From: Pseudonocardia sp. SCN 73-27
GTDB taxonomy: Bacteria > Actinomycetota > Actinomycetes > Mycobacteriales > Pseudonocardiaceae
Direction: 5' to 3'
Length of the DNA stretch: 64,000 nucleotides
Assembly: GCA_001725415.1 (NCBI GenBank)
Contig: MEGH01000002.1
Span: forward strand, 111,442-175,441
Position numbers and translations under genes: made by a program. Under the pieces are notes generated by a model that searched no databases, was not told where the DNA came from, and worked only from the letters and a program-made list of their open reading frames with translations. Numbering within the stretch: the first letter of the stretch is position 1; each line of letters begins with the position of its first letter. Below are positions 56,655-64,000 of the stretch, one piece after another.

Positions 56655-59252
56655 ATGGATTTCTCGCACGACACGTACGTGCTGGACCTCGAGGAGATCG
56701 ACGCGAGCGGGGTCGCGGTCGTCGGCGGCAAGGCGGCGAACCTGGGGGAGCTGTCGCGGGTCGAGGGTGTCGACGTGCCGCCCGGCTACGCCGTCACCAC
56801 GCACGCGTTCGACCGGGTCCTGGCCGGTGCGCCCGCGATCGACGGGCTGCTCGACCGGCTCTCGCACCTGGACCCGGGCGACCGGGACGCGATTGCGGCC
56901 CTCACGGCGGAGGTCCGCGCGGGCATCGAGGCGCTGCCCGTTCCCGACGACGTGGCCGCCGCACTGACCCGTCCGTTGTCTCGGCTGGGAGAGGGCACGC
57001 CGGTCGCCGTCCGGTCGAGTGCGACGGCCGAGGACCTGCCGACGGCCTCGTTCGCCGGCCAGCAGGACACCTACCTGAACGTCGTCGGGCCCGAGGACGT
57101 GCTGCGGCACATCAGGTCCTGCTGGGCGTCGCTGTTCACCGAGCGGGCCGTGACCTACCGGCTGCGCAACGGCATCGACCACGGCCGCGTCCGGATGGCC
57201 GTCGTCGTCCAGCAGATGGTGTTCCCGCAGGCCTCGGGGGTGATGTTCACCGCCGACCCGGTGACGTCCAACCGGACCGCGGTGAGCATCGAGGGCGTCC
57301 CCGGTCTGGGCGAGGCGCTGGTGTCCGGCCTGGTCGACGCCGACGTCTGGACCGTGCGGGACGGTGCGATCGGCGACCGGGCGATCGCGACGAAGAAGAT
57401 CGCCCTCGTCGCCTCACCGGGCAGCGGCACCCGGCAGCACGAGATCGAGCCGGATCGCCGGGACGAGCCGACGCTCACCGACGCGCAGGTGCTCCAGCTC
57501 GCGGGGCTGGGCCGTCGGCTCGAGGCGCACTTCGGCCGGCCGCAGGACGTCGAGTGGTGCCTCGAAGACGGCGACATCCGGATCGTCCAGAGCAGGCCGA
57601 TCACCACGCTCTTCCCGGTCCCGCCCGCCGCCGACGACGCCAACCACGTCTACGTGTCGGTCGGGCACCAGCAGATGATGACCGACGCCATGACGCCGCT
57701 CGGCCTGTCGGTGTGGCAGCTGACCACCCCGCGGCCGATGGCCGAGGCGGGCGGGCGGCTGTTCGTCGACGTCACCGGGCACCTAGGGGTGCAGTCCACC
57801 CGTGACTGGCTCCTCGACACCATGGCCACGTCCGACCCGCTCATGGGTGACGCGCTGCGGACCGTCCTCGACCGGGAGGGCTTCCTGCCGCCACCGACAC
57901 AGGGTGCGGGAGGGCCGCCCCCGGTCGGCGCGTTCGACCCGATCGACGCCGACCCCGCGCTGGTCGAGGAGCTGATCGCCGACAGCCGCGCCTCGCTGGC
58001 CACGGTCGCCGAGGAGATCGGGAACCACCGCGGCGCCGACCTGTTCGACTTCGTCCTCGACGACTTCCAGGAGCTGCGCCGGCTGCTGTTCGACCGCCGC
58101 AGCCACCAGGTCTTCATGACGGCCATGGACGCGGCGCAGTGGATCAACGACCGGATGCGTGAGTGGCTGGGTGCGGAGAACGCGGCCGACGCGCTCACCC
58201 AGTCCGTCCCGCACAACGTGACCTCGGAGATGGGGCTGGCGCTGCTCGACGTCGCCGACGCCATCCGTCCGCACCCGGAGGTCGTCGCCCACCTGCGGGG
58301 CGCCGGCGAGGACGTCCTCGGCGGGCTCCCGTCCGTCGCGGGCGGGCAGGAGGCGCACGACGCCATCCGGGCCTACCTCGACGCCTACGGCATGCGCTGC
58401 GTCGGCGAGATCGACATCAGCCGACCGCGCTGGAGCGAACAGCCCGCGCTGCTCGTCCCCGTGCTGCTCGGCAACGTCGACAACTTCGAACCCGGCGCCG
58501 GGCGCCGGCTGTTCGAACAGGGACGACGCGATGCGGCGCAGGCGGAACGCGACCTGCTCGACCGCGTGCGCGCCCTGCCCGACGGTGAGGAGAAGGCCGC
58601 CGAGTCGAAACGGATGATCGACCGGCTACGGACGTTCATCGGCTACCGCGAGTTCCCGAAGTTCGGGATGGTGTGCCGCTACTTCGTCTACAAGCAGGCG
58701 ATCCTCGCCGAGGCCGACCGCCTCGTCCGCGACGGAGTGCTCGCCGACAGGGAGGACGCGTTCCACCTGCGGTTCCAGGAACTGCACGAGGTCGTCCGCA
58801 CCGGGCGCGCCGACGCCGACCTGATCCGTCGACGTCGCGAGGACCAGGCCGTCTTCCGGACGCTCACCCCGCCGCGGGTGCTCACCTCCGACGGCGAGGC
58901 CGTCGCCGGTGCCTACCGGCGCGACGACCTGCCCGCCGGGGCCCTGCCCGGGCTCGCCGTCTCCGCCGGGGCCGTCGAGGGCCGCGCCCGCGTCGTCCTC
59001 GACATGGCCGACGCCGACATCGACGCCGGCGACATCCTCGTCACCGCCCACACCGACCCCAGCTGGTCGCCGCTGTTCGTGACGATCGCCGGCCTCGTCA
59101 CCGAGGTCGGCGGCCTGATGACCCACGGCGCCGTCGTGGCCCGGGAGTACGGGCTGCCCGCCGTCGTCGGGGTGGAGAACGCCACCCGGCTGATCCGCGA
59201 CGGGCAGCGCATCCGCGTCGACGGGACCAGCGGTTACGTCGAGCTGCTGTAG
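56655..59252 (+). CDS. rph: Rifampin phosphotransferase (RPH)
   Basis: An 865-residue dikinase-type enzyme that transfers the beta phosphate of ATP to the C21 hydroxyl of rifamycins, inactivating them (established for this family). The ATP-grasp domain (about 1-315) has GGKAANLGEL and AVRSSATAEDLPTASFAGQQDTYL. The rifamycin-binding domain follows (about 320-755). The swivelling His domain (about 765-865) has the phospho-carrier H824 in GGLMTHGAVVAREYGLPAVV. Length and His position agree with characterised RPH proteins, unlike the shorter or differently built PEP synthases. The ATG at 56655 opens the conserved N-terminus. An upstream RAE supports the assignment. Confidence 0.93.
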   Translation: MDFSHDTYVLDLEEIDASGVAVVGGKAANLGELSRVEGVDVPPGYAVTTHAFDRVLAGAPAIDGLLDRLSHLDPGDRDAIAALTAEVRAGIEALPVPDDVAAALTRPLSRLGEGTPVAVRSSATAEDLPTASFAGQQDTYLNVVGPEDVLRHIRSCWASLFTERAVTYRLRNGIDHGRVRMAVVVQQMVFPQASGVMFTADPVTSNRTAVSIEGVPGLGEALVSGLVDADVWTVRDGAIGDRAIATKKIALVASPGSGTRQHEIEPDRRDEPTLTDAQVLQLAGLGRRLEAHFGRPQDVEWCLEDGDIRIVQSRPITTLFPVPPAADDANHVYVSVGHQQMMTDAMTPLGLSVWQLTTPRPMAEAGGRLFVDVTGHLGVQSTRDWLLDTMATSDPLMGDALRTVLDREGFLPPPTQGAGGPPPVGAFDPIDADPALVEELIADSRASLATVAEEIGNHRGADLFDFVLDDFQELRRLLFDRRSHQVFMTAMDAAQWINDRMREWLGAENAADALTQSVPHNVTSEMGLALLDVADAIRPHPEVVAHLRGAGEDVLGGLPSVAGGQEAHDAIRAYLDAYGMRCVGEIDISRPRWSEQPALLVPVLLGNVDNFEPGAGRRLFEQGRRDAAQAERDLLDRVRALPDGEEKAAESKRMIDRLRTFIGYREFPKFGMVCRYFVYKQAILAEADRLVRDGVLADREDAFHLRFQELHEVVRTGRADADLIRRRREDQAVFRTLTPPRVLTSDGEAVAGAYRRDDLPAGALPGLAVSAGAVEGRARVVLDMADADIDAGDILVTAHTDPSWSPLFVTIAGLVTEVGGLMTHGAVVAREYGLPAVVGVENATRLIRDGQRIRVDGTSGYVELL

Positions 59253-59255
59253 GCG

Positions 59256-60284
59256 TCAGCGGCAGGAGCGCGGGGCCCCGGGCGCGGTCGGCGCGTCGAC
59301 GCCCGGGGCCCGGTGCGCCGTGCCGTGCGCCTCCTCGCAGTGGTCGTCCACACCCGGCTCGGCGTGGTCGACCTGCAACGTCGTGTGCCGCAAGCCGTGC
59401 CGCGTCCGCAGGATGTCCTCGACGGCCTTCTGCACCTCGTGACAGTCGTCCTCCAGGCGCACCATGACGTGCGCCGACAGCGCCGCCTCACCGGAGGTGA
59501 TCTCCCACAGGTGCAGGTCGTGCACCTCCGCGACGCCCGGCACCGCGACCAGCTCGGCACCCAGTGCGTCGGGGTCGGTCCCGCGCGGCGCGGCCTCCAG
59601 GAAGATGCGACCCGACTCGCGGACCAGCGCCCACCCGGCCTTGATCATCAACGCGGCCACGACGAGCGCGGCGATCGCGTCGGCGCGTGTGAAGCCCGTG
59701 GTCACCAGCACGACGCCCGCGATCGCCGTCGCGATGAACGCGAACAGGTCGTTGAGGATGTGCTGGAAGGCGCCCTCGACGTTCAGGCTCGACCGGTTGG
59801 CGCGGCTGATGCACCACGTCGCCGCCACGTTGACGACGATCCCGACCAGCGCCGTGATCAGCACCGGTCCGCCCTCGACGGGCGGCGGGTCGATCAGCCG
59901 GGTGATGCCCTCGTAGACGAACCACACCGCGAGCAGGAGCAGTGTGATGCCGTTGGCCTGCGCGGACAGGATCTCGGCGCGCCGCAGCCCGTAGGTGTAG
60001 CCCCCCGTCGCGGGCCGGGCCGCGAGGCGGATCGCGATGAGTGCCAGCACGATCGACGCGGCGTCGGTGAGCATGTGCGCCGAGTCCGACAGCAGGGCCA
60101 GCGAACCGGCGATCAGGCCGACGACGAACTCGGCGACCATGAACCCGGCGATCAGGACGAGCGCGATCGTCAGCCAGCGGCGGTCGGCGTTCGCCGACAC
60201 CCCGTGGCCGTGCCCATGCCCGTGCCCGTGCCCCTGCGCGGCGGGCGCGGCCGTGTCGTGCCCGGCGTCGTGACTCCTGCTCAC
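59256..60284 (-). CDS. Cation diffusion facilitator (CzcD/ZitB type)
   Basis: A 342-residue metal/proton antiporter. A His/Gly-rich cytoplasmic loop opens the protein (GHGHGHGHGHG, about 18-28). Six membrane helices follow, with metal-site motifs SDSAHMLTD (helix 2) and HILNDLFAF (helix 5). The soluble C-terminal domain (about 235-320) has EVHDLHLWEITSGEAALSAHVMV and ends in a His/Glu tail. Zinc, cobalt or cadmium efflux is likely. The GTG at 60284 is used; an earlier GTG at 60362 would add a His-rich but unconserved leader. Its stop is three bases from the convergent rph stop, leaving no room for a terminator. Confidence 0.9.
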   Translation of the reverse strand: MSRSHDAGHDTAAPAAQGHGHGHGHGHGVSANADRRWLTIALVLIAGFMVAEFVVGLIAGSLALLSDSAHMLTDAASIVLALIAIRLAARPATGGYTYGLRRAEILSAQANGITLLLLAVWFVYEGITRLIDPPPVEGGPVLITALVGIVVNVAATWCISRANRSSLNVEGAFQHILNDLFAFIATAIAGVVLVTTGFTRADAIAALVVAALMIKAGWALVRESGRIFLEAAPRGTDPDALGAELVAVPGVAEVHDLHLWEITSGEAALSAHVMVRLEDDCHEVQKAVEDILRTRHGLRHTTLQVDHAEPGVDDHCEEAHGTAHRAPGVDAPTAPGAPRSCR

Positions 60285-60363
60285 GACGTCAGAAACTATT
60301 GCGACATGCGCATAAGTGCAAGCGTGGTTGTGCGGGTGCCACTGATCGTGACACCCCGTCACG

Positions 60364-61287
60364 TCAGGCCACGGACCGCCCCCGCGCCGACGTCCACCGG
60401 TACACCAGCAGCGTGACGATCGCCGCGACGACGATCCCGGCGAGGTTCACCAGCAGCTGCAACGCCGACTGCCCCGCCCGCGCGAACTGCCCCTCGACGA
60501 GCGCGACGGCGAAGAACCCGGCGGCGGGCACCGTCGTCACCGAGATGAACACGCCCACCAGCGCCGCCGCCTTCGCCGAGTTGAGCGCCACCATCCCCGC
60601 CGCACCCGCGAGCAGCGCCACGATCAGCGAGAACGGGCCGACCTGGTAGATGAAGTCGACCTCGTCGAGATGGTCCAGGTTCGTCGGGAGCAGGCCCGTC
60701 GCATCGAACACCACCGCCGCGATCGCCGTGATGCCCATCGCCAGCGGGAAACCCGCGCCCACCGCGAGCGCACCGCGCCGCACCAGGTCCCAGCGCCGCA
60801 GCACGAGCCCGACCGCCACCGCAGCCAACGGCCCGAACTCCGGCCCCAGCACCATCGCCCCGACCACCGTCACCGGGGAGTTGGTGACCGCGCCGATCGC
60901 CGCCAGCAGGCAGGCGATCGTCAGGAACACCTGGAAGCTCACCGACAGCCGGGAGTCCTCGCCCGTCCGTTCGACCAGCTCGTCCCACACGATCGCGTCC
61001 GACGGATCACCCGGCACCGCCTCCTCCGCGGCGTCGGCGGCGTCCGACAACGTCGTGTCGATCGCCTCCAGCGTGATGCCGCCGGACGACTCGACCTGCA
61101 GGTCGGCGAGCCGGGCCAGCAGGCCGTCGACGGCCTCGCGGGTCACGTCCGCCTCGACGAGGTCACCCGGCGGCTGCAGCGCCACACCCTCCTGCAGCGT
61201 CACGTGGGTGGCACCGGGCTCCTCGATCAGGACCCGGCGAACGTCACCGGTCCGTTCCGGCGGCGAGATCACCCGCAGATGGAGCAT
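60364..61287 (-). CDS. DUF389 membrane protein
   Basis: A 307-residue protein. The N-terminal soluble part (1-110) has LHLRVISPPERTGDVRRVLIEEPGATHV, an ACT-like unit. About six membrane helices follow (from VFLTIACLLAAIGAVTNSPVTVVGAMVLGPEFGPLAAVAVGL to LLVNLAGIVVAAIVTLLVY), with the conserved AMVLGPEFGP of the DUF389 family. Its function is not established. The ATG at 61287 opens the conserved sequence. Its stop lies 80 bases before the preferred start of the metal exporter. Confidence 0.82.
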   Translation of the reverse strand: MLHLRVISPPERTGDVRRVLIEEPGATHVTLQEGVALQPPGDLVEADVTREAVDGLLARLADLQVESSGGITLEAIDTTLSDAADAAEEAVPGDPSDAIVWDELVERTGEDSRLSVSFQVFLTIACLLAAIGAVTNSPVTVVGAMVLGPEFGPLAAVAVGLVLRRWDLVRRGALAVGAGFPLAMGITAIAAVVFDATGLLPTNLDHLDEVDFIYQVGPFSLIVALLAGAAGMVALNSAKAAALVGVFISVTTVPAAGFFAVALVEGQFARAGQSALQLLVNLAGIVVAAIVTLLVYRWTSARGRSVA

Positions 61288-61380
61288 GCCGAGTCCCGCC
61301 CTCCGTCCGCCGATGCACGATCGGGGCCATTGTCGTGACCGGACCCGCGGCCGTCCCGGGGACGCGCCGCGGGCCGGCGG

Positions 61381-61698
61381 TCACCAGGCGGGCAGCGAGT
61401 CCGGGTGCAGGAGTCGGACGATGTCGCACCACAGCTCCATCGACGGGGTCGCCTCGGCGTTCGCGGCGTTCACCATGACGACGACCGAGGCCCTGGCCGA
61501 GGGCAGGTAGTCGACCATGTCGCTGTAGCCGAAGATCGAGCCGTTGTGCCCCACCCAGTCGCCCAGCTGCAGGATCCCCAGCCCGTACTGCACCGCGCCC
61601 GCGGTGTAGGGGTACTTGGTCGTGCGGTCCGGGGCCGTGCCCATCGACGTCGACGATCACGAACTCGCGCAACGACCGCGAGGTGTTACCCGGGCTGT
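61381..61698 (-). pseudogene. Broken 3' part of a beta-lactamase-type serine hydrolase gene
   Basis: The final 85 codons (61381-61644) read as the end of class C beta-lactamase-like hydrolases: YPYTAGAVQYGLGILQLGDW, VGHNGSIFGYSDMVDYLPSA and DIVRLLHPDSLPAW, with the HNG motif in place of KTG. Just upstream, in another frame, SRSLREFVIVDVDG continues the same family. The gene therefore carries a frameshift near 61630 and is cut off at 61698 where the esterase gene ends. The serine active site is gone. Confidence 0.65.
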
Positions 61699-63078
61699 TC
61701 AGCGCAGCGGCAGGGGCGCGAAGACGTGGTCGCGCCAGATTCGTCGTGACTCCTCCTCCGGGTACGGGACGACCGCCGGCTCGCTGTCGAAGACCTGCAC
61801 CACCCCGGTGTCGAACGTCGGCCAGCCGGGGTCGCCGTCGTTGGCGAAGGCGGTCCAGGCCCGCCGGATCGAGGCGGACACCTGCTGGGCGGCCGCCACG
61901 TCCCCGATGAGCGACGCCGGCTGCCCCTGGGTGAGGTTGCCGAAGACCAGCGGGACGTCGAGACCGTGGCAGGCGCCGAGCGTCCCGGCCCAGGTCAGCT
62001 CGTACATGTGGGCCCGCGCAGCCCGCTCGGCGAGGTGCAGCGACGGCATCCGGAACAGCCAGTCCGACAGCACCAGGTCGTAGAGCCGCATCGGGTCGGC
62101 GGCGGGGTAGGGCCCGGGCGCGTACAACTCCTCGGCGGTCGCGATCTCCTCCGGACCGACCTCGCCGAACACCACGAACAACCGGTTCTCGTCGCGGGTG
62201 TGGCCGACGAGGAGATCGACGTCATGGCGCGTCTGCCACGGCGCGACCGGCAGGACGTCGCCGTCGACGACCGGGGAGAACAGGATCGACCGCCGGGCCG
62301 CCAGCCCCCATCTGTCGACGTGTGCGCCTGCGGCCGCGGTGACCTCGTCGGAGGCGGCGACCAGCAGGTCGGGGTCGACGTCGGCGAGGTCGGCGACCGT
62401 CGCCTTCAGACCCAGTTCGGCCGCGAAGGCACTCGCGATGTCCTGGGCGAGCTCGGGAGCGAACGTCGTGCCCGGGGCGCTCTGGACGACGGCCCGCCGG
62501 AACAGTCCGGCGGCTCGTGGCATGGTCAGCAGCGCGGCGATCGAACCGCCGCCCGCCGACTGCCCGAACACCGTCACCCGCGCGGGATCGCCCCCGAACG
62601 CGGCGACGTTGTCCTGCACCCACTCCAGCATCGCGAGCTGGTCGAGCAGCCCACGGTTGTCGGGCGCACCCTCGACGCGCGCGAACCCCTCGACGCCGAC
62701 GCGGTAGTTCGCCGTCACCAGCACGACACCGCCGGCGGCGAGCCGGGCGCCGTCGTACTCGGGGAGGCCGGCCGATCCGATCGTGTACGCGCCGCCGTGG
62801 ACCCACACCATCACCGGCAAGCGCGCGTCGCGACCGGGATCGGGCGTCCAGACATTGAGGGTCAGCCAGTCGGCGCCGTCCGCGGCGCAGCCGGTGTGCG
62901 GGGGTGGCGGCCCGAACGCCGTCGCCTCCCGGACCCCGTCCCACGGCGCGGGCGGGGCCGGGGCGGCGAAGCGAAGGTCGCCGACGGGCGGCGCCGCGAA
63001 CGGGATGCCCCGGAACACGGTCACGCCCTGCTCACGGGTGCCGCGGACCCGCCCCACCGACGTCGTCGTCTCGGTCAC
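61699..63078 (-). CDS. Type B carboxylesterase
   Basis: A 459-residue secreted-type or cytoplasmic esterase of the COesterase family, without a signal peptide. The oxyanion segment is VWVHGGAYTIGS (92-103). The nucleophile motif is GQSAGGG with S174 (Gln replaces the common Glu of GESAGG). LVGHTRDENRLF leads towards the acid region, and the GACHGLDVPLVFGN segment contributes the His. It hydrolyses carboxylic esters; the substrate is unknown. It is followed by a broken hydrolase remnant and preceded by lipB after 42 bases on the same strand. Confidence 0.9.
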   Translation of the reverse strand: MTETTTSVGRVRGTREQGVTVFRGIPFAAPPVGDLRFAAPAPPAPWDGVREATAFGPPPPHTGCAADGADWLTLNVWTPDPGRDARLPVMVWVHGGAYTIGSAGLPEYDGARLAAGGVVLVTANYRVGVEGFARVEGAPDNRGLLDQLAMLEWVQDNVAAFGGDPARVTVFGQSAGGGSIAALLTMPRAAGLFRRAVVQSAPGTTFAPELAQDIASAFAAELGLKATVADLADVDPDLLVAASDEVTAAAGAHVDRWGLAARRSILFSPVVDGDVLPVAPWQTRHDVDLLVGHTRDENRLFVVFGEVGPEEIATAEELYAPGPYPAADPMRLYDLVLSDWLFRMPSLHLAERAARAHMYELTWAGTLGACHGLDVPLVFGNLTQGQPASLIGDVAAAQQVSASIRRAWTAFANDGDPGWPTFDTGVVQVFDSEPAVVPYPEEESRRIWRDHVFAPLPLR

Positions 63079-63120
63079 GCGGGGGAGAGTAGGTCGACCC
63101 CACGTGACCGATCGACGGGT

Positions 63121-63828
63121 TTATGCGTCGGGGCAGTCCCGGTCGACGGCGTCGACGACGGCGTGCGCCACCAGCTCGCGGACGTCGTCGACGGTGATAC
63201 GCCGCCCCGTGGCGACGGTCAGCGAGGTGACCGAGGCGTCGACGAGTCCACAGGGGACGATCTTGTCGAACGCGGTCAGGTCGGCATCGCAGTTGAGGGC
63301 GAAGCCGTGCTGGGTGACGTTGCCGATCATCCGCACGCCGATCGCGGCGACCTTGGCGGCGGGCTGCCCGGAGCGCCCGGGCACCCAGACGCCGGGGCGG
63401 CCGGTGATGCGGTGGGCGCCGACGACGCCGGAGCGCCGGCAGACGTCGACGAGCGCTGCCTCCAGCCGGGCGACGTATCCGGCGGCCGCGAGCCGGTCGC
63501 GCAGGGCGATGATCGGGTAGCCGACGAGCTGGCCGGGGCCGTGCCAGGTGATCTCGCCGCCCCGGTCGACGTCGACGACGGGGGTGCCGTCGGTCGGCTT
63601 GTACTCGGGGCGGGTCCGCTTGCCCGCGGTGTAGATGCTGGGGTGTTCGAGCAGCATCAGCACGTCCGGGCCGGTGCCGTCGGCCCGGACGGCGGCGTGG
63701 GCGCGCTGGGTCTCGCGGGCGGCGGCATAGTCGACGACGCCGAGCTGGTCGACGCGGATCGGATCGCCCGCCGCGCGGCAGGAGCCGCGGGGGACGAGCG
63801 TGCACGCGGGGGAGGGGGTGATGCTCAT
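63121..63828 (-). CDS. lipB: Octanoyltransferase LipB
   Basis: A 235-residue enzyme that transfers octanoate from acyl carrier protein to the lipoyl domains of ketoacid dehydrogenases and the glycine cleavage system. It contains [18 protein letters not shown] (89-106), the catalytic Lys159 in [29 protein letters not shown] with catalytic Cys193, and the final VTSL segment, all LipB signatures. The ATG at 63828 overlaps the stop of lipA by four bases, so lipoate attachment and sulfur insertion enzymes are made together. About 20 extra N-terminal residues precede the usual VDQLG start. Confidence 0.95.
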   Translation of the reverse strand: MSITPSPACTLVPRGSCRAAGDPIRVDQLGVVDYAAARETQRAHAAVRADGTGPDVLMLLEHPSIYTAGKRTRPEYKPTDGTPVVDVDRGGEITWHGPGQLVGYPIIALRDRLAAAGYVARLEAALVDVCRRSGVVGAHRITGRPGVWVPGRSGQPAAKVAAIGVRMIGNVTQHGFALNCDADLTAFDKIVPCGLVDASVTSLTVATGRRITVDDVRELVAHAVVDAVDRDCPDA

Positions 63829-64000
63829 GCCGCACCGCCGGCGGGGGCGAGCAGTGAGCGGGCCTCCTGGGAGGCGGCACCCTCGGCGGCGAGGTGGGCC
63901 GGCGCCGGGGTCAGCTCCTCACCACGGGCGGCGACGGTCTGCGCGTACAGACGCCCGGCCCGGTACGACGAGCGCACCAACGGCCCGGCCATCACGCCCG
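63825..64000 (-). CDS. lipA: Lipoyl synthase LipA, C-terminal part (cut by window edge)
   Basis: The last 58 codons of a minus-strand gene entering from the right edge. [20 protein letters not shown] is the conserved C-terminal segment of lipoyl synthase, whose Ser is an iron ligand of the auxiliary cluster. It ends with an Ala/Glu-rich tail ([20 protein letters not shown]). The radical-SAM domain lies outside the window. The stop overlaps the lipB start. LipA being upstream of LipB is the reverse of the lipB-lipA order I remember for Mycobacterium. Confidence 0.88.
   Translation of the reverse strand, partial: GVMAGPLVRSSYRAGRLYAQTVAARGEELTPAPAHLAAEGAASQEARSLLAPAGGAA

Noticed and set aside
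60303-60316. ATGCGCAT palindrome upstream of the cation exporter gene, as a possible metal-sensor operator
   Set aside because: Only eight bases of symmetry, no ArsR/MerR-type gene nearby, and it may lie within the leader if the longer start is used.
1-64000. CRISPR arrays, tRNA or rRNA genes, intact transposases, phage genes, toxin-antitoxin or defence islands
   Set aside because: Looked for by repeat spacing, conserved RNA cores and protein motifs; none was found in the window.

Overview
This 64 kb window is high-GC DNA with many GTG starts, 4-base ATGA/GTGA gene overlaps and actinobacterial families (furA-katG, mycothiol-type remnants, LAL-type LuxR regulators, SpoIIE phosphatases). It most resembles a chromosomal segment of a soil actinomycete of the Pseudonocardiales type. 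The genus is an inference from gene content, not something the sequence proves. I saw no rRNA, tRNA, CRISPR array, intact insertion sequence or prophage.

Region 1 (1-9911) is an aromatic meta-cleavage cluster. A nine-gene minus-strand operon (9852 to 3736) carries a 2-keto-4-pentenoate hydratase, a 4-oxalocrotonate decarboxylase, a 4-oxalocrotonate tautomerase, an alpha/beta hydrolase, Rieske dioxygenase beta, an ACMSD-type amidohydrolase, Rieske dioxygenase alpha and an IclR regulator. A second minus-strand operon (2720 to beyond 1) carries a class III extradiol dioxygenase, a thioredoxin-reductase-like ferredoxin reductase, a 7Fe ferredoxin and an aldehyde dehydrogenase cut by the window edge. 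A third hydratase-family gene diverges from it. Together they could dihydroxylate an aromatic ring, open it and process the product by the oxalocrotonate branch. Both promoter regions share a 6-7-6 inverted repeat that may be the IclR operator. The substrate is not evident.

Region 2 (9928-16739) is a loosely packed signalling and stress stretch: a DUF421 membrane protein, a GAF-SpoIIE phosphatase, a GAF protein, a phosphoribosyltransferase-hydrolase fusion like those of mycobacterial dormancy regulons, and a DUF4118 membrane protein. Long non-coding spacers separate these genes.

Region 3 (16847-28154) holds small catabolic and detoxification genes: a TetR-cupin pair, a SnoaL-like protein, a second cupin, two FAD monooxygenases, DinB-like, hydrolase and DUF899 genes, and a thiolase facing its own TetR with twin operators. 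A short-chain dehydrogenase closes the region.

Region 4 (28274-39101) mixes small conserved proteins, an azoreductase, an amidohydrolase, a STAS protein with a broken LuxR tail, a dehydrogenase-hydrolase pair, a LAL regulator and a MarR-controlled membrane/zinc-ribbon pair.

Region 5 (39208-49176) is dominated by a 1817-residue protein that combines histidine kinase, receiver, PAS/GAF, SpoIIE phosphatase, anti-sigma-like ATPase and STAS modules. It is followed by a lipoprotein and a two-component system facing a VanY-type peptidase and an exonuclease/phosphatase-family protein.

Region 6 (49292-64000) carries furA-katG, an MHS transporter, a kinase-like phosphotransferase, a PaaK-like ligase, a rifampin phosphotransferase preceded by a rifamycin-associated element, a cation diffusion facilitator, a DUF389 protein, a carboxylesterase and the lipoate genes lipA-lipB. 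Broken gene remnants (19094, 31946, 37452, 52107, 61381) indicate repeated local gene decay.
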